DNA from: Phycisphaerae bacterium
Lineage (GTDB): Bacteria; Planctomycetota; Phycisphaerae; Sedimentisphaerales; SG8-4
Assembly: GCA_030613765.1 (NCBI GenBank)
Contig: JAUWLI010000232.1
Span: 1-5,191 of the forward strand
DNA: 5,191 bases
Direction: 5' to 3'
How positions within the stretch are numbered: the first letter of the stretch is position 1; every line of letters begins with the position of its first letter. Positions 1 to 5,191 of this stretch are shown here, in pieces. The notes under the pieces are model-generated. The model was not told where the DNA came from, did not search any database, and was given only the letters and a program-made list of their open reading frames with translations. Both the position numbers and the translations under genes were made by a program.

Positions 1-128
1 GCATTTCTACATAAAATCCTTCTTCCCTATAAAGGCTACTTGCGCTCAGAATGACACGGAGAGATTAATTACATTTGATTGCCAGATCCTTCGCTTCGCT
101 CAGGATGACAAGGGTTGAGATTTACCGC

Positions 129-316
129 GTGTGCAAAAACGAATTTTGCACACCCTACCGATGATTGAAGAATGGTGGGGCAAGCCCCACCCTACAGCTC
201 GGAATGACGTTGAATGAATATCGAACAAGGAATTTCGAAGTTAGAAGTAAGAATTTAGAAATGGTGTGCGGTGCACACCCTACCCCTGATTGAAAAATGG
301 TGGGGCAAGCCCCACC
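129..316. repeat. Cluster of four related palindromic hairpins (REP-like)
   Basis: Four perfect inverted repeats lie within 190 bp. A (129-153): GTGTGCAAAA, loop ACGAA, TTTTGCACAC. B (174-191): GGTGGGGC, AA, GCCCCACC. C (263-279): GGTGTGC, GGT, GCACACC. D (299-316): same as B. All four end in the 8-mer CACCCTAC (151-158, 188-195, 276-283, 313-320), and B, C and D begin with ATGGTG. The inner stem differs between C and B/D, but both arms change together so pairing is kept. This resembles REP/MITE-like intergenic elements. No transposase is present in the window, so the mobilising agent, if any, acts in trans. Confidence 0.7.
148..208. repeat. Composite intergenic repeat, copy 1 (~61 bp)
   Basis: This stretch aligns with 273-332 over 61 columns with four substitutions and one single-base gap (56 identical). 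It starts inside the right arm of hairpin A, contains GATTGAAGAATG, the whole of hairpin B and CCTACAGCTCGGAATGAC. The copies are direct repeats and are 125 bp apart start to start. Differences lie mostly outside the hairpin stem, which is identical in both copies. Confidence 0.75.
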
Positions 317-332
317 CTACAACTCGAATGAC
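273..332. repeat. Composite intergenic repeat, copy 2 (~60 bp)
   Basis: This is the second copy of the unit at 148-208, in the same orientation. It starts in the right arm of hairpin C, continues through CTGATTGAAAAATG into hairpin D, and ends with CCTACAACTCGAATGAC. Relative to copy 1 it has lost one G in the CTCGGAATGAC tail. The left hairpins preceding the two copies (A and C) differ in stem length and loop, so the units share an order of parts (hairpin, spacer, hairpin, tail) more than a single fixed sequence. Confidence 0.75.
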
Positions 333-352
333 ACACAGGTGGCGGGGCTTAA

Positions 353-411
353 GGAATGGAATAGAATTATGTACCCTCGGCATAAAGCCGAGGGCTTTCG
401 GAATGGAATAG
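353..411. repeat. Perfect 12-bp direct repeats flanking a 35-bp hairpin segment
   Basis: GGAATGGAATAG occurs at 353-364 and again at 400-411, 47 bp apart. The 35 bp between them hold the hairpin at 374-394. The arrangement resembles a small inserted element with a target-site duplication. However, the 12-mer is itself internally repetitive (GGAAT twice), so slippage or repeat-family structure could also explain it. Confidence 0.55.
374..394 (-). terminator. Hairpin 21 bp past the lpxB stop, possible terminator
   Basis: The inverted repeat is CCCTCGGC, loop ATAAA, GCCGAGGG, giving an 8-bp GC-rich perfect stem. On the minus strand it begins 21 nt downstream of the lpxB stop codon, the right place for a 3' transcript end. 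The minus-strand sequence after the stem is TACATAATT and not a real U-run, so it is not a classical intrinsic terminator. On the plus strand the trailing sequence is CTTTCGG, also weak. It may instead be another member of the local palindromic repeats that stabilises the mRNA 3' end. Confidence 0.4.
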
Positions 412-414
412 TTC

Positions 415-1557
415 TCATTGCAACATTTCGAGGGCTATATTTGCGACCTCATCAGATGCTTTTTTCCGGGCTAACGGCCCGGTTAGTTTAATCAGATCTC
501 CGCTGATTTGAGTTAGCCTGTCGCTGTCCTCCAGGAGATGCTCAATGGTTTCGGCAATCGGATCTATTGAGGTAAAGTACGGCATGAATTCGGGCACCAA
601 TTCTTTGCCGGCCAGAATATTTACCAGCGAGAGGTACTTTGGTTTTATCAGCCACCTCCCAAGCAGATGCCACAAAATCCTGCTCGATTGGTACATTATC
701 ACCATAGGGCAGCCGGCCGCGGTGACCTCCAGAGTGGCACTGCCGCTTGCTACAATTGCAAAGTCAGAAGAGCCGGCAGTTTCATTAACCGAGCCAATAG
801 AAAATTTACATTCGAAGCCGGGAATTTGTTTTTCTTTTAGAATCTGTTCCCGCTCAGCGTCCACAGCGACAGTGACAAACGTCATTGAGGGATACTTTTT
901 CTTTAATCGGGCTGCTATCTGCTGCATTGGGAGCCAGAGTGTGTTAATCTCGGCGGGTCGCGAGCCGGGCATAAAGGCAATTCGAGCGTTTGCCGGCTTG
1001 AAATCTGCATAGTCTCTTCTGTGGCCGGCCGGTTCAATATTTAATTCATCGAACAGTGGATTGCCTACGAAAACAGTCTCTACATCTCTTTGGCCGAACC
1101 AATCCCGCTCGAATGGGAGTATGCAACAAAGTTTATCGCAATATTTTCGAAGTTTGCGAATTCTCCAGCCGCCCCAGGCCCAAAGCTGAGGGGCAACGTA
1201 GAAAATAGTCTTTATGTTGGCACTTTTTGCTGCTTTTGCGACGTGGAAATTGAAGGAGGGGGAATCGCAGACGATAACCAGGTCGACCTTATTGTTTTTA
1301 AAAAAGCTCCTTATGCGCCTTAACAAACCATAATAATGAAATACTTGTTTAAATGCATTATAAATCATTGCAGCTTTACCGGTAGTGCTTTCCAGAAGCC
1401 TGCACCCGGCCGAGGCCATTTTGGGGCCGCCCATTCCGACGAATTCAATATCGTAACCTCTCTGCTGTAAAGAAGTTATCAAACCTGCACAATGAGCGTC
1501 GGCGCTCGGTTCGGCGGCACTTATGAAGATGCGATATTTTTTGTCTGGTTCAGGCAT
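415..1557 (-). CDS. lpxB: Lipid-A-disaccharide synthase LpxB
   Basis: LpxB (glycosyltransferase family GT19, EC 2.4.1.182) joins UDP-2,3-diacylglucosamine and 2,3-diacylglucosamine 1-phosphate (lipid X) to make the lipid A disaccharide, as a peripheral protein on the inner face of the cytoplasmic membrane. The 380-aa length matches the family. Motifs seen in order: AAEPSAD (14-20, the GExSGD-like N-terminal loop), FVGMGGPKM (39-47), the CDSPSFN motif with its conserved Asp98, YVAPQLWAW (120-128), ILPFE (146-150), VGNPL (164-168), MPGSR (196-200), ASGSATLE (270-277) and SLVNILAG..LVPEF (310-324). The ATG at 1557 places the first motif where expected; the preceding sequence GGCTCCTGAATTAAT has no good Shine-Dalgarno. 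A possible -10 (TACAAT, minus strand 1635-1640) lies upstream but lacks a convincing -35. No other lpx gene is in the window, so it appears to stand alone, divergent from the next gene. No key motif is missing. Confidence 0.96.
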   Translation of the reverse strand: MPEPDKKYRIFISAAEPSADAHCAGLITSLQQRGYDIEFVGMGGPKMASAGCRLLESTTGKAAMIYNAFKQVFHYYGLLRRIRSFFKNNKVDLVIVCDSPSFNFHVAKAAKSANIKTIFYVAPQLWAWGGWRIRKLRKYCDKLCCILPFERDWFGQRDVETVFVGNPLFDELNIEPAGHRRDYADFKPANARIAFMPGSRPAEINTLWLPMQQIAARLKKKYPSMTFVTVAVDAEREQILKEKQIPGFECKFSIGSVNETAGSSDFAIVASGSATLEVTAAGCPMVIMYQSSRILWHLLGRWLIKPKYLSLVNILAGKELVPEFMPYFTSIDPIAETIEHLLEDSDRLTQISGDLIKLTGPLARKKASDEVANIALEMLQ

Positions 1558-1721
1558 ATTAATTCAGGAGCCTTTGTTACCACGATTTGAAGAAAACAGC
1601 AACCAGATATTGTTCGTATTTTGCGAAGGTGAAGATTGTAATCAATCATGAACGCTACTCGAAAGCGGAGAAAGTCATATAGCGTATTAAGTTGGCAGGG
1701 CCTTGCGGGGCAGTTTTTGTT

Positions 1722-1750
1722 TTGACGCATTAAAAAACTTCGTTTAATGT
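1722..1750 (+). promoter_or_regulatory. Candidate promoter with overlapping dyad for the large secreted protein
   Basis: TTGACG (1722-1727, five of six matches to the sigma-70 -35 consensus) is followed after 17 nt by TAATGT (1745-1750, a poor -10). Between and across them lies the inverted repeat CATTAAA (1728-1734), 8-nt spacer, TTTAATG (1743-1749), which could be an operator or simply an AT-rich hairpin. It would give a 5' leader of roughly 65 nt. The weak -10 keeps confidence low. Confidence 0.3.
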
Positions 1751-1805
1751 GAGGTGCGAACATTAGATTCGGTTTGTCAAAGATGAAAATAGGCTTTGTT
1801 TTAGA

Positions 1806-1811
1806 AAGGAG
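1806..1811 (+). promoter_or_regulatory. Strong Shine-Dalgarno fixing the start at 1821
   Basis: AAGGAG lies nine bases before the ATG at 1821. It is the best ribosome binding site in the window. The first codons after it give a textbook signal peptide, so the two observations support the same start. Confidence 0.8.
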
Positions 1812-1820
1812 AAGTTTAAG

Positions 1821-4800
1821 ATGAAAAGACGGATATTGCTGTTAGCGTTCTTAGTTAGTGCACACCTGGGAATTATCGAATCAAAAGCGGGCGAAATAAA
1901 ACCGGTGTATCCACGAAAGCAATGGGAGGTCAAGAAACCTGATGAGGTCGGACTGGATGCAAATAAATTGAAAGTGTTAAGCGATTACGCCGGGGGATTT
2001 GGCTGCGTTGTGCGTAACGGGTACATGGTTTATACCTGGGGCGATGCGAGCAGGCGAAAAGATGTTGCATCGGCAGTAAAACCTGTTTACACGCACTTTT
2101 TATTTGCGGCTGTGGAGAAAGGCAGGCTGAAGAGTATTGAGGAGCCGGTTGCAAAATTTGAGCCAGGACTTAATTCGCTAAACAAATCGCTGAGCTTCAA
2201 GGACCGCAAAATTACATGGAGGCATCTGTGTAACCAAATCTCGTGTTACGGAGTGCAGGAGCAACCGGGGCGGGCCTTCGATTACAGCGACTATAATATG
2301 GCACTATTTTTCGATACGCTATTTTTGAGGGTATATGGAACCACATGGAAGACAGTAGATGCAGATGTTTTACATCCTGAACTTACCAGCGTTCTTCAAT
2401 GTCAGGATAATCCGACTTTCATGGCGTTTGGAACCGGTAATCGCCCCGGCCGATTGGCGATTTCGCCCCGTGACTTTGCGCGTTTTGGACTTTTATATTT
2501 GCGCAAGGGCAAATGGAAAAGCAAGCAGCTTATCAGTGCTGAGCACGCAAGTACGGCTGTGGCGAATCCGCTGCCTACTACAATTCCACGAACGAAGGGT
2601 AAGTCAGCAGAGATGATTAGCGGGCAGCGCTCTATCGGCGGGGGGAATAACCAGTGTGACCACAACGGCAGTTATAGTTACGCATGGTGGGTAAACGGTG
2701 TTGGTCGTGATGGGAAGCGCGATTGGCCGGACGTTCCCGCTGATGTGTATGGATGCTTTGGACATGGGGACATACGGGCTATGGTGGTTTTGCCGAGCCT
2801 GGATTTGATTGTGAGCTGGAATGATGCGAAAATACTCGGAAACAAAATGGTAAACCGGGCTCTAAAGTTGCTCGTGGAGGCAGCGAGATCAAATCCAAAG
2901 AATCCGTTGAGTAAACGTACCAAAAGCGGAGGTGAGGATTTTGGTAAAAGAGAAGGATTTATGTGGAAGTGCCTGGAGTGGAGTGTGGACAGTGTTTCGG
3001 GTTCGGGGAATCTGTTCGATGTGATGGCGACGGCTACTTTTACTCATTCGGACAGTGGTGAAAAGCGGACCACAGAGATGTTCTATGACAAAGATAAGAC
3101 GTGGAAGTTTCGGTTCACAGGCACGCGGACGGGTAAGTGGACTTTCACAACCAAAAGTGAGGTTCCTGATTTAGATGGACGCAGTGGGACGGTGACAATT
3201 AAGCCGAATCCGAATCCCAATATCAAGGGCTTTCTGACGACGCAAGGGAATAAGTTTGCGATACAGGTTGGAAATGAAGGCAAGATGAAGGCTTATCGGT
3301 TCAATGCTTATATGAATGGGCATCGTTTTCCGAGGTGGGAGTCGTTCGAGACATTTAGTGACCGGAAGATGGTCCAGGCGTACCTTGATGATGCGGGCAG
3401 GCACGGATTCGATACGATTTTTGTTCACGTAAATAATAATTGGTTCAACCTGGGTACGCCGAAGTACACAGACCACAAAAGCCGGGACCCGGACACGAAG
3501 ACGTTTGAGATACTGGAGAAGGTTATTGCGACTGCTGGCGAACAGGGCTGTCGAGTGCATATCTGGGCGTGGGGAGATGAGGCGCGAAAGTGGACGCCGA
3601 TAGGCGTTGGAGGCAAGAACGGGGGGCCGGACAAGCGTTTGCAGCGCTACATTGCTGCGAGGCTGGGTCCGCTGCCGGGCTGGACGATGGGTTACGGATT
3701 TGATCTGCAGGAGTGGACTAACGAGGAGGACCTGCGGCAGTGGGCTGCGTATATGCACAAGCATATGGGCTGGCGACATCTTTTGTGCGGACGGGGACGA
3801 GCCAATACGGAACTCGATGTCATATCGTACAGCAAGTACGACGTAAGGAAGTATGAGCAAATCCGGAAGGACTTGAACTCTGACAGGAAACGGCCGCATC
3901 TGTATGAGGAACGACACACGTACTTGCGTAACGGTGATTTGAGTATGGACGGTACGCGGCGGTTCCTGTGGAAGCTGACGATGGCAGGTGGCATGGGGTG
4001 CTTCTGGGGGTTTTATCCCAAGAGCGAATATCCTTATCCAAAGCCGCAGCAGTTGCGCTGCGCGAGCGAGTTCTGGAAGGGACGGTTTTTGCTGGATATG
4101 TTGCCGGACAACAGCCTGACGGATGGGTACTGCCTTAGAACATCCGACCGCAGGCACTACGTCTTCTACAAGGAAGATGCGGATTCGATTCGTTTGGACC
4201 TATCGAAGCTGGCGGGAAAGGGAGAAGCAGTAGCCGTGGATGCCAAAAAGGCGTACCAGGAAACCAGGGTCCGTGCACTTAGCAATAAGAAGCACGTGTG
4301 GAAGGCCCCTTACGTCTCCGATTGGGCGATTGCTGTTGGCAACTTCGGCAGCGATGAGCGAACGCGTTTGACGGGGAATCCTGTTAGAAAGTCCAGGGCC
4401 CGGAGGGGTCAGGTAATTGTCGATCCGGAGCATCCACAATGGCTTAAACGCAATGGGCGCGGACCATTCTTTATGTGCGGGCCCGGAGACCCGGAAGATT
4501 TCCTTTATCGCGGTAAGTTAAATCCTGATGGAACTCGCAACGGCGACCAAATGGAGCTGATTGAGAAACTAAAAAGGACCGGCGCTAACTGTATTTACAT
4601 GATGGCCGTGCGCTCACACGGCGGCGACGGCGACAAAACACACAATCCATTTGTAAACAACGACCCTGTCAAAGGTATCAACGCAAAGGTGCTCGAGCAG
4701 TGGGAAGTATGGTTTACAGAAATGGATAAAAATGACATTGTCATCTATTTCTTTTTCTATGACGATAGTGCACGGATATGGAAAACGGGTGATAAGGTGG

Positions 4801-5191
4801 GCACAGATGAGGGAGATTTTATCCACGCAATCGTTGACCGATTCGAGCACCATAAGAACCTGATATGGTGTATCGCGGAAGAATACCAGGAAGCGCTCAG
4901 CGTTGAACGAGTGAAAAATATAGCGGCACAGATTCGTGCTGCTGATGATTATGGTCATGTGATAGCCGTGCATAAACTCAATGGGCTGGATTTCTCCGAG
5001 TTTGCAGATGAGCCGAACATTGATCAGTTTGCTATCCAGTATAATGTGCCAACCGCTGATGCTTTGCATAAAGGTATGGTTAGTGCCTGGAAACGAGCGC
5101 AAGGTAAGTACAATCTTAACATGTCTGAAGCAGCAGACTTTGGAACCGGTGAGCAGGCACGTAAGAAAAGCTGGGCGTGTGCGATGGGCGG
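1821..5191 (+). CDS. Multidomain exported serine hydrolase / DUF5060 / double glycosidase-like protein (3' partial)
   Basis: One open frame of 1123 complete codons runs off the right edge without a stop. Residues 1-23 form a signal peptide (KRR, hydrophobic ILLLAFLVSAHLGII, likely cut after SKA). Residues ~41-354 resemble a beta-lactamase/class C esterase-type serine hydrolase: S84-A-V-K87 nucleophile motif, Y155-S-D157, then G314-H-G-D317. After a hydrophilic linker, ~381-463 match DUF5060 (FYDKDKTWKFRF, GKWTFTTKSEVPDLDG). A PNPNPN linker (462-467) leads to barrel 1 (~489-750), with GYGFDLQEW (624-632) and LYEERH (694-699) as possible active-site strands. Residues ~755-842 resemble the 'putative collagen-binding' beta-sandwich (PF12904-like; YVFYKEDADSIRLDL, then APYVSDWAIAV). 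Barrel 2 starts near 866 with PFFMCGPGDPEDFLYRG, then WCIAEE (1016-1021) and NMSEAADFG (1100-1108), and is truncated. Domain calls rest on remembered family patterns. It is probably a periplasmic or extracellular enzyme that removes ester groups and cleaves glycosidic bonds in a decorated polysaccharide; the substrate is unknown. Confidence 0.85.
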   Translation, partial: MKRRILLLAFLVSAHLGIIESKAGEIKPVYPRKQWEVKKPDEVGLDANKLKVLSDYAGGFGCVVRNGYMVYTWGDASRRKDVASAVKPVYTHFLFAAVEKGRLKSIEEPVAKFEPGLNSLNKSLSFKDRKITWRHLCNQISCYGVQEQPGRAFDYSDYNMALFFDTLFLRVYGTTWKTVDADVLHPELTSVLQCQDNPTFMAFGTGNRPGRLAISPRDFARFGLLYLRKGKWKSKQLISAEHASTAVANPLPTTIPRTKGKSAEMISGQRSIGGGNNQCDHNGSYSYAWWVNGVGRDGKRDWPDVPADVYGCFGHGDIRAMVVLPSLDLIVSWNDAKILGNKMVNRALKLLVEAARSNPKNPLSKRTKSGGEDFGKREGFMWKCLEWSVDSVSGSGNLFDVMATATFTHSDSGEKRTTEMFYDKDKTWKFRFTGTRTGKWTFTTKSEVPDLDGRSGTVTIKPNPNPNIKGFLTTQGNKFAIQVGNEGKMKAYRFNAYMNGHRFPRWESFETFSDRKMVQAYLDDAGRHGFDTIFVHVNNNWFNLGTPKYTDHKSRDPDTKTFEILEKVIATAGEQGCRVHIWAWGDEARKWTPIGVGGKNGGPDKRLQRYIAARLGPLPGWTMGYGFDLQEWTNEEDLRQWAAYMHKHMGWRHLLCGRGRANTELDVISYSKYDVRKYEQIRKDLNSDRKRPHLYEERHTYLRNGDLSMDGTRRFLWKLTMAGGMGCFWGFYPKSEYPYPKPQQLRCASEFWKGRFLLDMLPDNSLTDGYCLRTSDRRHYVFYKEDADSIRLDLSKLAGKGEAVAVDAKKAYQETRVRALSNKKHVWKAPYVSDWAIAVGNFGSDERTRLTGNPVRKSRARRGQVIVDPEHPQWLKRNGRGPFFMCGPGDPEDFLYRGKLNPDGTRNGDQMELIEKLKRTGANCIYMMAVRSHGGDGDKTHNPFVNNDPVKGINAKVLEQWEVWFTEMDKNDIVIYFFFYDDSARIWKTGDKVGTDEGDFIHAIVDRFEHHKNLIWCIAEEYQEALSVERVKNIAAQIRAADDYGHVIAVHKLNGLDFSEFADEPNIDQFAIQYNVPTADALHKGMVSAWKRAQGKYNLNMSEAADFGTGEQARKKSWACAMG

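Larger units (their letters stand above)
1..414. other. Repeat-rich non-coding region beyond the lpxB 3' end
   Basis: No reading frame here looks like a protein: the only sizeable one (from 297) is built from repeat sequence and runs into antisense lpxB. The stretch is a mosaic of short interspersed elements, including four hairpins ending in CACCCTAC, four copies of a CTCnGAATGAC-type motif (45-55, 99-109, 198-208, 323-332), an A/G-rich spacer of loosely repeated GAAGTTAGAAGTAAGAATTT-type sequence around 225-262, and a hairpin at 374-394. Repeats of this general style are common between genes in some planctomycete and other environmental genomes (recollection, not checked). I see no tRNA, rRNA or recognisable riboswitch. 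Confidence 0.7.

Noticed and set aside
129..332. Possible CRISPR array from regularly placed repeats
   Set aside because: The repeats differ in length and sequence, are not evenly spaced, have only two to four copies, and the parts between them are themselves repeats and not unique spacers.
297..491. Plus-strand 64-codon frame
   Set aside because: It is made of the intergenic repeats and the antisense of the lpxB 3' end, has no ribosome binding site, and the product shows no protein-like pattern.
545..1012. Plus-strand 155-codon frame
   Set aside because: It is fully antisense to lpxB, whose family motifs are unmistakable.
1521..1763. Minus-strand 80-codon frame upstream of and overlapping the lpxB start
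   Set aside because: It is in another frame from lpxB, covers the divergent promoter region, lacks a clear Shine-Dalgarno and has no recognisable features.
2880..2965. Possible hidden gene boundary or frameshift between the serine hydrolase and DUF5060 parts
   Set aside because: The frame is continuous through the junction with no stop. Although GGAGGTGAGG occurs near 2929-2938, the nearest in-frame ATG (2958) would give a second protein with no signal peptide. A fusion is the simpler reading, though an internal start cannot be fully excluded.
3171..4157. Long minus-strand open frame (328 aa) antisense to the large gene
   Set aside because: It lies entirely opposite well-supported coding sequence (DUF5060 and barrel 1). 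Its product is rich in Arg, Pro, Leu and Ser with no motif, as expected for a shadow frame opened by G-ending codon use on the plus strand.
4614..5102. Minus-strand 162-codon frame
   Set aside because: It is antisense to barrel 2, whose plus-strand reading has strong motif-like conservation (GPGDPE, WCIAEE).

Overview
The window suggests a Gram-negative-type bacterium of moderate GC content with an outer membrane. The best guess is a planctomycete of the Phycisphaerae/Sedimentisphaerales kind. That guess rests on a lipid A gene, a very large secreted carbohydrate-active-type protein, and intergenic DNA full of small palindromic repeats; the lineage is inferred and not proven by the sequence.

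Layout. Positions 1-414 hold no credible gene. They contain short interspersed repeats: four hairpins that each end in CACCCTAC, two copies of a ~61-bp composite repeat, four copies of a CTCnGAATGAC-type motif, and a strong hairpin flanked by a perfect 12-bp direct repeat just beyond the lpxB stop. Positions 415-1557 on the minus strand encode a full-length lipid-A-disaccharide synthase (lpxB, 380 aa). Positions 1558-1820 are a 263-bp divergent promoter region. From 1821 to the right edge runs a single uninterrupted plus-strand reading frame (1123 complete codons, no stop inside the window), preceded by a strong Shine-Dalgarno sequence and starting with a signal peptide.

The large frame is the main object of interest. 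Read in order it encodes a signal peptide, a serine hydrolase of the beta-lactamase/class C esterase type, a DUF5060-like beta-sandwich, a first glycoside-hydrolase-like barrel, a beta-sandwich resembling the 'putative collagen-binding' domain found at the C-terminus of DUF4038-type glycosidases, and a second, different glycosidase-like barrel that is cut by the window edge. Such modules usually occur in separate proteins, so this looks like a one-chain exported machine for an esterified or otherwise decorated polysaccharide. The substrate cannot be read from the sequence.

The two genes are divergently transcribed and have no obvious functional link: LpxB acts on the inner face of the cytoplasmic membrane in lipid A synthesis, whereas the large protein is exported.
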